This document shows, piece by piece, positions 8,237 to 16,225 of a DNA stretch of 64,000 bases. The stretch's first letter is position 1, and each line of letters starts with the position of its first letter. The notes under the pieces were generated by a model. That model saw nothing but the letters and a program-made list of their open reading frames with translations, had not been told where the DNA came from and did not search any database. The DNA lies in NCBI RefSeq assembly GCF_004005865.1, contig NZ_SACN01000001.1, forward strand, positions 1,178,001-1,242,000. Direction: 5' to 3'. The translations under genes were made by a program, and so were the position numbers. Origin of the DNA: Sphingomonas crocodyli (GTDB lineage: Bacteria; Pseudomonadota; Alphaproteobacteria; Sphingomonadales; Sphingomonadaceae).

Positions 8237-8763
8237 CAGCGGCTGGCCATCGCGATCGGGCCGATGGACAGGCCCTTGCGGTACTGCATCGTCACCGGCA
8301 CGCGCTTCACGCCGTTTTCGGTGTGGATCACGACCTTGTCATAATCGGGCTTGAGCGAGAGCAGCGACAGCTTCGGATTGCGCGAAAAGCCGCCGCCATC
8401 GTCCCAGTTCGATTTGCCGCTGCCATCGACATCGTGGCGCACCGCGATCGCATAATCGCCCGTGGCGGGCAGCGCGACGCACACGTCCATCGCGCCATTG
8501 GCGCTGACCGGCATTTCGATCCGCTTCATCTTCTTGCCCTTGGCAAGGAAATCGTCGGGGTTCGGACCATAGAGCTGAACCCGCAAATTGCCCGTGCGCG
8601 CCTTGAACCCGTCGATGCTGACCAGCAGGGCCGGGGTCTTCGCGCCGGGGGCGCAGGCGGCGGCCTCGGGGCCGAGGATGGCGGCATGCGCGGGAAGGCC
8701 CGCGCCGGCGCTACCCGCCAGTGCGATCGCCGCTCCCAATAGTCCGCGTGTAAGTTTCGACAT
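8236..8763 (-). CDS. Secreted DUF2141 protein, first gene of lipid-kinase operon
   Basis: 175 residues from ATG 8763, chosen because a 'GAGAGG' ribosome site lies just upstream and the translation begins with a clear Sec signal peptide ending near 'LPAHAA' (about residue 28). The mature part has the DUF2141 pattern: 'GNLRVQLYGP', 'VALPATGDYAIAVRHDVDGSGKSNWDDGGGFSRNP', ending in 'VPVTMQYRKG'. Asp/Asn-rich turns could bind calcium. The family is uncharacterised. Its position as first gene of the kinase/nucleotidyltransferase operon suggests a periplasmic role in sphingolipid modification or transport (inference). Confidence 0.85.
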   Translation of the reverse strand: MSKLTRGLLGAAIALAGSAGAGLPAHAAILGPEAAACAPGAKTPALLVSIDGFKARTGNLRVQLYGPNPDDFLAKGKKMKRIEMPVSANGAMDVCVALPATGDYAIAVRHDVDGSGKSNWDDGGGFSRNPKLSLLSLKPDYDKVVIHTENGVKRVPVTMQYRKGLSIGPIAMASR

Positions 8764-8882
8764 GACCTCTCTACTCCCGGAGGCTATAGCCCGCGCTCGA
8801 AGCGCATGGCCGGCACTCGCCTCCATGAGTCGACAGATGGGTCGCGATTGCGGCCAGAACATGGTCAAGAGGCGTCTAAAAG

Positions 8883-10088
8883 TTGAGATTTGGCACGCTA
8901 ACCGACCGTTATCTGGCCAAGTTGATCGCCACGCCGCTGATCGCGACGCTCGTGATCGCGGCCATGCTGCTCACGCTCGACAAGATGCTGCGCCTGTTCC
9001 AGTTCGTGGTTCAGGAAGGCGGGCCGGTGAGCGTGGTGTGGCGCATGCTCGCCAATCTGATCCCCGAATATATGTCGCTGGGCATCCCGATCGGGCTGAT
9101 GCTGGGCTGTCTGCTGGCGTTCCGCCGCTTGGCCATGTCGTCCGAACTGGACGTGATGCGCGGGGTGGGCATGGGCTATGTGCGGCTGCTGCGCGTGCCT
9201 TATGCCTATGCGATCGCGCTGGCTCTGCTCAATCTGGCGATCGTGGGCTTCATTCAGCCTTATTCGCGCTATGCCTATGAAGGCATTCGTTTCGAACTGC
9301 GGTCCGGCGCGCTGGGCGCGTCGATCAAGGTCGGGGAGTTCACCAAGCTCGGCAAGGGCCTGACCGTCCGCATCGAGGACAGCCGCGACGGCGGGCGCGA
9401 GCTTTCGGGCATTTTCGTGATGAACGACGGCAAGGACGGAAAGAGCCTGGCCGTCACCGCCGAGCATGGCCAGTTCATGGCCACCGACGATCCCGACACG
9501 ATCATCCTGCGGCTGCGCAACGGCGTGCTCGTCCACGATGCGCCGGGCTTCAAGGAGCCGCGCGTGCTGAGCTTCGTCGGCCACGATCTGCCGATCGACC
9601 TGCCGAAGATGGAGGCGTTCCGCCAGCGCGGCGGCCGCGATCTGGAAATGACGATTCCGGAACTGGCGCGCGTCGCGCATGACGATCGCACGCCGGCCAA
9701 GGTGAAATCCGAATATCGCGCCGAATTCCACTTCCGCCTGGTCGAGGTGGCGACGATGTTCCTGCTGCCGATGCTGTCGCTGGCGCTGGCGGTGCCGCCG
9801 AAGCGATCCTCGTCCGCGCTGGGCGTGTTCGTGTCGATCGTGCTGCTGGTGACGCAGCACAAGATCAACGAATATGCCGCATCGGTCGCGGCGCTGGGCC
9901 GGATCGATCCGCTGATTGCGCTTTGGGTGCCGTTCCTCGCCTTCGGGGCGCTGACATGGTGGATGTTCCGCACGATCGCCTTCGTGCCGGGCGGCCAGCC
10001 GATCGGCGCGCTGGAGCGCGTCGCCGACAAGGGGCTCAAGATGCTGATCCGCTGGTTCAAGGCCGTGCGGAGGTATCTGCCGGCATGA
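8883..10088 (+). CDS. lptF: LptF-type permease subunit
   Basis: 401-residue inner-membrane protein of the YjgP/YjgQ family. There are three helices at the N-terminal end (about 15-35, 55-80 and 95-125), a large periplasmic beta-jellyroll (about 130-270), then three C-terminal helices. With LptG and the LptB ATPase (not in this window) it would extract a lipid from the outer leaflet of the inner membrane and feed the trans-envelope bridge. In sphingomonads, which lack LPS, the cargo is plausibly glycosphingolipid. Start TTG 8883 lies 8-10 bases after 'AAGAGG'. It overlaps lptG by 4 bases (ATGA). Confidence 0.93.
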   Translation: MRFGTLTDRYLAKLIATPLIATLVIAAMLLTLDKMLRLFQFVVQEGGPVSVVWRMLANLIPEYMSLGIPIGLMLGCLLAFRRLAMSSELDVMRGVGMGYVRLLRVPYAYAIALALLNLAIVGFIQPYSRYAYEGIRFELRSGALGASIKVGEFTKLGKGLTVRIEDSRDGGRELSGIFVMNDGKDGKSLAVTAEHGQFMATDDPDTIILRLRNGVLVHDAPGFKEPRVLSFVGHDLPIDLPKMEAFRQRGGRDLEMTIPELARVAHDDRTPAKVKSEYRAEFHFRLVEVATMFLLPMLSLALAVPPKRSSSALGVFVSIVLLVTQHKINEYAASVAALGRIDPLIALWVPFLAFGALTWWMFRTIAFVPGGQPIGALERVADKGLKMLIRWFKAVRRYLPA

Positions 10089-11185
10089 AGCTGAACCTCA
10101 ATTTCTTCACGTCGCGCACGCTCACCTTCTACATGATGCGCATGTTCCTGGTGCGATCGGCGGCGGTGCTGGCGGCGCTGGTGATCGTGCTGATGGCGCT
10201 CGATCTGCTCGGGGAATCGGGCGATATCCTCGCCTGGCCGGGCAATGGCGACCATGAATTGTGGGTCTATACGACGTTGCGCGTGCCGCAGATCATCCAG
10301 CGATTCCTGCCCTTTGCGGCGCTGCTGGGCACGCTGATCACGCTGGTGACGCTGAACCAGAACAGCGAGATCATCTCGATGAAGGCGGCGGGCGTTTCCG
10401 CGCATCAGATCCTCGCGCCGCTCGTGCTGGCGAGCATCGGCGTGGCGGCGTTGAGTTTTGCGTTCAACGAGCGGGTGGTGGCGCGATCGACCGCGACGCT
10501 CACCGCGTGGCAGAACGCCAATTACGGGCCGATCCCGGTCGATCGCGGCATCGTCGCGAACGTTTGGGTGCGCGACGGCGACGATCTGGTCCACGCCAAC
10601 AGCGCCAGCGGGCGCGGGGCAGCGACCCGGCTGGACGGCGTATCGATCTACGATCGCGACGGCGGCACGCTGCTGGCGATCATCAAGGGCGCGCGCGCGA
10701 TCCAGATTTCGGGCGGCTGGCGCGTGAGCGACGTGACGCGGTTCGACGTGAAGCGCGGCGTGACCGAAAAGCTGCCTTATTTCGATTTCGCCAAGGGCGT
10801 GACGCCCGATCGTTTCACGCTGGCGAGCGTCGATCCCAACGCCAAGTCGCTGCCCGCGCTGCGCGACGCGATCGCCGATCTGAACGCCGCGGGGCGGCCG
10901 ACCGGCACGCTGGAAGCCAATATGTGGCACAAGATTTCGGGGCCGCTGTCGGCGGTGCTGATGCCGCTGCTGGCGGGCGTCGCGGCCTTCGGCCTGGCGC
11001 GATCGGGGCGGCTGTTCGTGCGCGCGGTGATCGGCATGGCGCTGGGCTTCGCCTATTTCGTGGCGGACAATTTCGCGCTCGCGATGGGCAATCTGGGCGC
11101 CTATCCGCCGATGCTGGCCGCCTGGGCGCCGTTCCTCTTGTTCCTGCTGATCGGCGAAACCGTGCTGATCCGGACGGAGGAGTGA
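10085..11185 (+). CDS. lptG: LptG-type permease subunit
   Basis: 366-residue partner of LptF with the same architecture: N-terminal helices around 20-45, 65-90 and 100-125, a periplasmic jellyroll (about 130-270) and helices at about 280-360. The 'LPFAALLGTLITLVTLNQNSE' and 'ISMKAAGVS' segments are typical of the family. ATG 10085 overlaps the lptF stop by 4 bases, ensuring equal synthesis of the two subunits. The pair is flanked by sphingolipid genes on both sides (lipid kinase upstream, hydroxylase and ceramide synthase downstream). Confidence 0.93.
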   Translation: MKLNLNFFTSRTLTFYMMRMFLVRSAAVLAALVIVLMALDLLGESGDILAWPGNGDHELWVYTTLRVPQIIQRFLPFAALLGTLITLVTLNQNSEIISMKAAGVSAHQILAPLVLASIGVAALSFAFNERVVARSTATLTAWQNANYGPIPVDRGIVANVWVRDGDDLVHANSASGRGAATRLDGVSIYDRDGGTLLAIIKGARAIQISGGWRVSDVTRFDVKRGVTEKLPYFDFAKGVTPDRFTLASVDPNAKSLPALRDAIADLNAAGRPTGTLEANMWHKISGPLSAVLMPLLAGVAAFGLARSGRLFVRAVIGMALGFAYFVADNFALAMGNLGAYPPMLAAWAPFLLFLLIGETVLIRTEE

Positions 11186-11192
11186 CCATTTA

Positions 11193-11316
11193 ATCCTCCC
11201 CTGCCAGGGGGAGGTGTCAGCGCAGCTGACGGAGGGGGAGGGCGGCGGCTAACGGGAGGTTTCGTATCCTCCCCCTCCGTCGCCTTCGGCGCCACCTCCC
11301 CCTGGCGGGGGAGGAT
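11193..11316. repeat. Intergenic palindromic repeat, family A copy 3
   Basis: Diverged copy, 124 bp: ends ATCCTCCCCTGCCAGG and CCTGGCGGGGGAGGAT, inner hairpins around GTCAGCGCAGCTGAC and CGCCTTCGGCG. Starts 7 bases after the lptG stop. Confidence 0.88.
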
Positions 11317-11416
11317 CAGGACATAGGTCGGTCGCAAATCCGCCTTATTGCCAAGCCATTGGCGATGCCCAATATGGAAGCCTGCGCTCACAAGCAGGCG
11401 TCGCAAGGAACATCGC

Positions 11417-12181
11417 GTGAAGCTTTCGAACGCCAAGCCCGCCTTCTGGGCCAAAGAGCACCATCTGGACCGGATGACGCTCAAGCAGCTCTGGGTTGCC
11501 TATTTCCAGTACCCCGCGATCATCGGCTATCTGCTGTGCGCGGCTGTCGCGATCGGGCTGTTCTTCGTCTATCCGGCCGCGCCGCTGCCGACGCTGGCGG
11601 CGATCGCCGTGTCGATCCTGGTCTATCCGGCGGTCTGGTACTGCCTGCACCGCTGGGTGCTGCACAGCCAGTGGATGTACAAGGTGCCGATGCTGGCCGC
11701 GACGTGGAAGCGGATCCATTACGATCACCATCAGGATCCGAACCGTCTGGAGATCCTGTTCGGCGCGCTGCACACCACGCTGCCGACGATCGCGATCGCG
11801 ACCGCGCCGATCGCTTACCTGATCGGCGGCCCCGGCGCCGCGCTGGCGGCCTTTGCGACCGGGCTGATCACGACCTGCGTGTACGAATTCTTCCACTGCA
11901 TCCAGCATCTGGCCTACAAGCCGAAGATGAAGTTCATCGTCGCGATGAAGGCGCGCCACATGGCGCATCATTTCCATGACGAACGCGGCAATTTCGGCAT
12001 CACCAACTACTTCTGGGACCGCCTGTTCGGCACCTATTACGAGAAGATCGAGAAGTCGAAGAAGTCCGAAACGGTGTTCAACCTGGGCTACACGCCCGAG
12101 GTGGCCGAGCGTTATCCGTGGGTCGCGCAGCTTTCGGGCGGCGTCGCCACGGGCCATCCGAGCAGCCGCATCCAGCACTGA
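11417..12181 (+). CDS. Fatty-acid-hydroxylase/sterol-desaturase-type membrane diiron enzyme
   Basis: 254 residues from GTG 11417, preceded by 'AAGGAA' at 8 bases. Helices occupy about 30-75 and 110-140. The histidine clusters of the superfamily are all present: 'HRWVLH' (HX4H), 'HYDHH' (HX2HH), 'HCIQH' (HX3H) and 'HMAHHFH' (HX2HH), which bind two irons. Its stop overlaps the ceramide synthase ATG (TGATG), so the two proteins are made together. Sphingomonas sphingolipids carry 2-hydroxy acyl chains, so 2-hydroxylation of the amide-linked fatty acid, or hydroxylation of the long-chain base, is the most likely reaction (inference). Confidence 0.9.
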   Translation: MKLSNAKPAFWAKEHHLDRMTLKQLWVAYFQYPAIIGYLLCAAVAIGLFFVYPAAPLPTLAAIAVSILVYPAVWYCLHRWVLHSQWMYKVPMLAATWKRIHYDHHQDPNRLEILFGALHTTLPTIAIATAPIAYLIGGPGAALAAFATGLITTCVYEFFHCIQHLAYKPKMKFIVAMKARHMAHHFHDERGNFGITNYFWDRLFGTYYEKIEKSKKSETVFNLGYTPEVAERYPWVAQLSGGVATGHPSSRIQH

Positions 12182-13329
12182 TGCCCCTCAACATCCGTCC
12201 CATCAGCACCAAGGCGGACCGCAAGCGGTTCGTCGAGGTCGAGTTTGCGCTCAATGCGGCCGATCCCAACTGGGTGCCGCCGCTGCGCATGGAGGCGCTC
12301 GAACTCGTCACGCCGGGGAAGAATCCGTTCTACGAGCATGCCGACCAGCAGCTTTTCCTCGCCGAGCGCGACGGCAAGGCGGTTGGCCGCATTTCGGCGC
12401 ATATCGACCGTCTGATCCTCACCATGCCGCCCGAACAGGGCGGCGGCCCCGGCATCGGCCAATGGGGCATGCTGGAGGCGGAGAGCGAGGCGGTCGCCCA
12501 CGCGCTGATCCGCGCGGCGGAGGATTGGCTGCGCGGCATGAACATGACCAGCGTCATGGCGCCGATCAGCAATTCGATGTGGGAAAAGCCCGGCCTGCTC
12601 GTCCAGGGGCACGATCATCCGCCGACGGTGGAGATGGGGCACAACAATCCGGCCTATCAGGGCTGGATCGAGGCGCTGGGCTATGGCGGGATCAAGGATC
12701 TGCTGACCTACGATCTCGATATCGTCCGCGATTTCCCGCCGCTGGTTCAGCGCATCGTCCAGTCGGGTGAGCGCAATGCGCGCATCCGCATCCGCCGGGT
12801 CGACAAATCGAAGTTCGATGAGGAAGCCGCGCTGATCCTGTCGATCCTCAACGATGCCTGGTCGGACAATTGGGGCTTCGTGCCGATCACGCCGAGCGAG
12901 ATCGAACATACGGGCAAGAAGCTGAAGCCGATCGTGTTCGAGGATCTGATCCGCGTCGCCGAAGTGGATGGCGAACCGGTCGCCTTCATGATGACATGGC
13001 CGGACCTGAACGAACTGACCCGCGATCTGAACGGCCGGCTGTTCCCGTTCGGCTGGATCAAGCTGCTCAAGCGCCTGCGTCGCCCACAGGTGCGCACGAT
13101 GCGCGTGCCGTTGATGGGCGTGGTCAAGAAGCTGCAGGCGACACGCCTCGCCAGCCAGCTCGCCTTCATGATGATCGAATATATCCGCCGCGACGCGGTC
13201 GCCAATTTCGGCGCCTCGCGCGGCGAGATCGGCTGGGTGCTGGAGGACAATCAGGGCATGCGCTCGATCGCCGAGACGATCGATAGCAAGGTCAACAAGG
13301 TCTATCGGATTTACGCGAAGCCTTTGTAA
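12181..13329 (+). CDS. Bacterial ceramide synthase (GNAT-type N-acyltransferase)
   Basis: 382 residues. The N-terminal part ('RKRFVEVEFALNAADPNWVPPLRME', 'NPFYEHADQQLFLAERDGKAVGRISAH') and the later 'GALGY'-like and 'ILNDAWSDNWGFVPIT' segments match the GNAT-fold protein family identified in Caulobacter as bacterial ceramide synthase (bCerS), unrelated to eukaryotic ceramide synthases. It would attach an acyl-CoA chain to the long-chain base. The GNAT core appears twice in diverged form (about 1-190 and 200-380). The ATG overlaps the upstream hydroxylase stop by one base. The ceramide reductase and acyl-ACP synthetase genes that complete the Caulobacter pathway are not in this window. Confidence 0.88.
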   Translation: MPLNIRPISTKADRKRFVEVEFALNAADPNWVPPLRMEALELVTPGKNPFYEHADQQLFLAERDGKAVGRISAHIDRLILTMPPEQGGGPGIGQWGMLEAESEAVAHALIRAAEDWLRGMNMTSVMAPISNSMWEKPGLLVQGHDHPPTVEMGHNNPAYQGWIEALGYGGIKDLLTYDLDIVRDFPPLVQRIVQSGERNARIRIRRVDKSKFDEEAALILSILNDAWSDNWGFVPITPSEIEHTGKKLKPIVFEDLIRVAEVDGEPVAFMMTWPDLNELTRDLNGRLFPFGWIKLLKRLRRPQVRTMRVPLMGVVKKLQATRLASQLAFMMIEYIRRDAVANFGASRGEIGWVLEDNQGMRSIAETIDSKVNKVYRIYAKPL

Positions 13330-13352
13330 TTACCCCCGTCGTCCCACACATT

Positions 13353-13433
13353 CGTCATTGCGAGCGTAGCGAAGCAATCCATTCCGCAGTTCGGAGTGGA
13401 TTGCCGCGTCGCCTTCGGCTTCTCGCAATGACG
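13353..13433. repeat. Intergenic palindromic repeat, family B copy 2
   Basis: 81 bp, the short form of family B: CGTCATTGCGAGCG to CTCGCAATGACG with an inner CAATCCATTCCGCA / TCGGAGTGGATTG pair. It lies between the convergent ceramide synthase and methyltransferase genes. Confidence 0.9.
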
Positions 13434-13449
13434 AGGTGGGGAGGGCGGA

Positions 13450-14355
13450 TTACTCCTTGCCCTTCAACGCCGCCGCCAGACTGGCCGTCGCGCTTCCGCG
13501 CTTCGCCGGTTTGGGTTGCGAGGCATCCGGCGACCAGCCGGTCAGATAGACGATCTCGAACCGCTCGCGCAGGCGGCCGTTCGCGTCGGCGTCGGTCGCG
13601 AACTTTTCGAACAGGGCGCTCAGCCACGCGCGGGTGAGGGGGCGGCGGTCGCGGTTGGCGAGGATGTTGGTCGCGGCCATCCCGCGCAGGTCGCCGATCA
13701 GGCGCAGCGGATCGCCATAGCCGACGTCGATCCGTTCCCCGTCCGCCACCTGCAGATTGAAGCCCGCGCGCGACAGCAGATCGCCAGCCGACCGTATGTC
13801 GATCTGCGGATGGATACGGGGCGACACGCTCTCGCCCACCGCCATGTCGGCCGCGAGCGTGGCGGAGCGGAGCCATTCGAGCGTGCCCGCCCCCAGAAAC
13901 GCGCCGAGGAACAGCCCGTCGGGGCGCAAGGCGCGGCGGATCAGCGAGAGGGCGCCGGGCAGGTCGTTCACCTGATCGAGCACGCCGACCGAGACGATCA
14001 GGTCGAAGCTGCCGGGGGCAAAGGCCGGCTGGTCCTCGTCCGCCTGCGTGCCGTCGCTCCACGATGCGAAGCGCGCGCCGGCATCGGCCTGCACGATCGC
14101 GCGGCCGGGGGCGGCGAAGCGCAAGGCGACGCGGCCGTCATGGCTGCCGAGGATCAGGACGTTCTTGAACTCGCGCTGCACGGCGGAGAGCCGCTCGGCC
14201 AGCTCGTCGGCCATATGATCGATCAGGAAGGCGTGATCGGCGAAGATGCGCGCGGCGCGGTCACGGCGGAGGCGACGCAGCGCGCGGTCGAATATCTCGG
14301 GATTGTCCACGCGCGCGCTTGTGCGCCGGGCGGGCGCGGGTGACAAGGTGCGCAT
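13450..14355 (-). CDS. SAM-dependent methyltransferase, NDUFAF5/BioC-like
   Basis: 301 residues from ATG 14355 (an upstream ATG at 14382 is possible). 'NPEIFDRALRRLRRDRAA' at the N-terminus, the SAM-binding strand 'VLILGSHDG', the acidic 'FDLIVSVGVLDQVNDLPGAL' and 'ALRPDGLFLGAFLG' are typical of the class-I methyltransferases that resemble mitochondrial NDUFAF5 and BioC. Possible roles are modification of a complex I subunit or a small molecule. Its ATG overlaps, on the opposite strand, the ATG of comF, so each gene's promoter must lie within the other's coding region or the true starts are slightly inside. Confidence 0.85.
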   Translation of the reverse strand: MRTLSPAPARRTSARVDNPEIFDRALRRLRRDRAARIFADHAFLIDHMADELAERLSAVQREFKNVLILGSHDGRVALRFAAPGRAIVQADAGARFASWSDGTQADEDQPAFAPGSFDLIVSVGVLDQVNDLPGALSLIRRALRPDGLFLGAFLGAGTLEWLRSATLAADMAVGESVSPRIHPQIDIRSAGDLLSRAGFNLQVADGERIDVGYGDPLRLIGDLRGMAATNILANRDRRPLTRAWLSALFEKFATDADANGRLRERFEIVYLTGWSPDASQPKPAKRGSATASLAAALKGKE

Positions 14356-15091
14356 GGGGGGCTTGGCGACAATCTGGCGCATAAGCGACGCGGTGGTCCG
14401 CTACGCGCTGCCGCCGCGCTGTCCGGGGTGCGGGGTGGTGACGCAGGACGATCACAGCTTCTGCCTCGCCTGCTGGTCGGCGCTCGATTTCCTCGACGGC
14501 CCCGCCTGCGCGGCGTGCGGGGAGCCGTTCGAACTGGCGGCCGGACCCGAGGCTCTGTGCGGTGCCTGCCACGCCGATCCGCCGCCGATTTCGGGCATGC
14601 GCGCGGCGGTCGCTTATGGGGATACGGCGCGGAAACTGGCGCTGCGGCTCAAATATGGGCGGCGGCCGGGCGTTGCGAAGACGATGGCGGCGCTGATGCG
14701 GCGGCATGTGCCGGCCGATGCGCTGCTGGTGCCGGTGCCGCTTCACCGCTGGCGGCTGTGGAGGCGCGGCTATAATCAGGCGGCGCTGATGGCGCGGGCG
14801 ATCGGGCGCATATCGGGGGCGGAGGTGGCGGTCGACCTGATCGAGCGCCACCGCGCGACGCCTTCGCTGCGCGGCCTCGGCCCCAAGGCGCGGCAGCGCA
14901 CCGTGCAGGGCGCGTTTGCGGTTCGCGCGGGAGCAAACATCAAGGGGCGCCACATCCTGCTGATCGACGATGTTTATACCACCGGCGCGACCGTCAACGC
15001 CTGTGCGCGCACGCTCAAGCGGGCTGGGGCCGGGACGGTCTCCGTCCTGTGCTGGGCGCGCGTGGTGCGCGATGCGGGGGCCGTGCGTTGA
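14354..15091 (+). CDS. comF: ComF-family amidophosphoribosyltransferase-like protein
   Basis: 245 residues from ATG 14354. An N-terminal zinc-finger-like region has Cys pairs 'CPGCG', 'CLAC', 'CAACG' and 'CGAC', then a PRTase domain with 'LLVPVPLHRWRLWRRGYNQAALMAR' and the phosphoribosyl-pyrophosphate motif 'ILLIDDVYTTGAT'. ComF proteins assist DNA uptake or recombination in competent bacteria; in most other bacteria the role is unproven. The ATG overlaps the start codon of the divergent methyltransferase gene (CATG at 14353-14356). Downstream, grxC begins after 47 bases. Confidence 0.92.
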   Translation: MGGLATIWRISDAVVRYALPPRCPGCGVVTQDDHSFCLACWSALDFLDGPACAACGEPFELAAGPEALCGACHADPPPISGMRAAVAYGDTARKLALRLKYGRRPGVAKTMAALMRRHVPADALLVPVPLHRWRLWRRGYNQAALMARAIGRISGAEVAVDLIERHRATPSLRGLGPKARQRTVQGAFAVRAGANIKGRHILLIDDVYTTGATVNACARTLKRAGAGTVSVLCWARVVRDAGAVR

Positions 15092-15138
15092 CATTGCGAC
15101 CCGCCGACCACAATTCGGCGGAAAGTAAGGAACACATT

Positions 15139-15396
15139 ATGGCCAAGGTCGAAATCTACACCAAGCAGTACTGCCCCTATTGCACGCGCGCGAAGGCGCT
15201 GCTGAGTCAGAAGGGCGTCGACTTCGAGGAATATGACATCAGCATGGGCGGGCCGAAGCGCGCCGAGATGCTGGAGCGGTCGAACGGTGGCAGCACCGTG
15301 CCGCAGATCTTCGTCAACGATCAGCATCTGGGCGGTTGCGACGACATCGTCGCGCTCGATCGCCAGGGCAAGCTCGATCCGCTGCTGGCCGCATAA
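15139..15396 (+). CDS. grxC: Glutaredoxin 3
   Basis: 85-residue dithiol glutaredoxin with the active site 'CPYC' (residues 12-15) and the glutathione-binding 'STVPQIFVNDQHLGGCDD' segment with its cis-Pro. It reduces protein disulfides with glutathione in the cytoplasm. ATG 15139 has a clear 'TAAGGA' ribosome site. It is followed after 1 base by the nitrilase gene, and that by DUF1178; the same order is common in alphaproteobacteria. Confidence 0.96.
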   Translation: MAKVEIYTKQYCPYCTRAKALLSQKGVDFEEYDISMGGPKRAEMLERSNGGSTVPQIFVNDQHLGGCDDIVALDRQGKLDPLLAA

Positions 15397-15397
15397 G

Positions 15398-16225
15398 ATG
15401 CGCGCCGCCGTCCTCCAGATGCGATCGGGGATCGATCCGATCGCGAATGCGCGCACGATCGTCGATGCGATCGGCGAAGCGAAGGCGGGCGGCGCGGCGA
15501 TGCTGTTCACCCCCGAAATGTCGGGCCTGCTCGATCGCGACCGCAAGCGCGCGGCGGGGCACCTGCATGTCGAGGGCGAGGATGAGGTGCTGGCGCATGT
15601 GCGCGCGGCGGCGGCCAAGGCGGGGCTGTGGGTGCATATCGGCAGCCTTGCGCTGAAGGGCGGGGATGACGGGCGCCTCGTCAATCGCGGCTTCGTGATC
15701 GACGATAAGGGCGCGATCCGCGGGCGATACGACAAGATCCACCTGTTCGACGTCGATCTGCCGACGGGCGAAAGCTGGCGCGAGAGCGCGGCCTATGCGC
15801 CGGGCGATCGCACGGTGCTGGCGACGACGCCGTGGGGCGAACTGGGCCTGTCGATCTGTTACGACATGCGCTTCCCCGATCTCTATCGCGCGCTCAGCAA
15901 TGCGGGTGCGAAGATGCTGGCGGTGCCGGCGGCGTTCACCGTGCCGACGGGCAAGGCGCACTGGCACGTCCTCCTGCGCGCCCGCGCGATCGAGGCGGGA
16001 TCATTCGTCATCGCTTCGGCGCAAGCCGGCTTGCATGAGGACGGCAGAGAGACTTACGGGCATTCGCTGGTGGTCGATCCCTGGGGGGAGATACTGCTCG
16101 ACATGGGGGACGAGATCGGCGTGGGCTATGCCGAGATCGACATGGCGAAGCTGGAGGACGTCCGCGCGCGGGTTCCCGCGCTCGCGCATCGCCGGCCGAT
16201 CGCCGCGGTGGAGAAGATGGCGTGA
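15398..16225 (+). CDS. Carbon-nitrogen hydrolase (nitrilase superfamily)
   Basis: 275 residues with the complete Glu-Lys-Cys triad: Glu in 'FTPEMSG', Lys in 'YDKIHLFD' and Cys in 'SICYDMRFP'. The closest type I recognise is the Nit1/Nit2-like group, which hydrolyses deaminated glutathione or omega-amides. Placement directly after grxC fits a role in glutathione repair. ATG 15398 lies 1 base after the grxC stop; the 3' end overlaps the DUF1178 GTG start (GTGA). Confidence 0.93.
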   Translation: MRAAVLQMRSGIDPIANARTIVDAIGEAKAGGAAMLFTPEMSGLLDRDRKRAAGHLHVEGEDEVLAHVRAAAAKAGLWVHIGSLALKGGDDGRLVNRGFVIDDKGAIRGRYDKIHLFDVDLPTGESWRESAAYAPGDRTVLATTPWGELGLSICYDMRFPDLYRALSNAGAKMLAVPAAFTVPTGKAHWHVLLRARAIEAGSFVIASAQAGLHEDGRETYGHSLVVDPWGEILLDMGDEIGVGYAEIDMAKLEDVRARVPALAHRRPIAAVEKMA

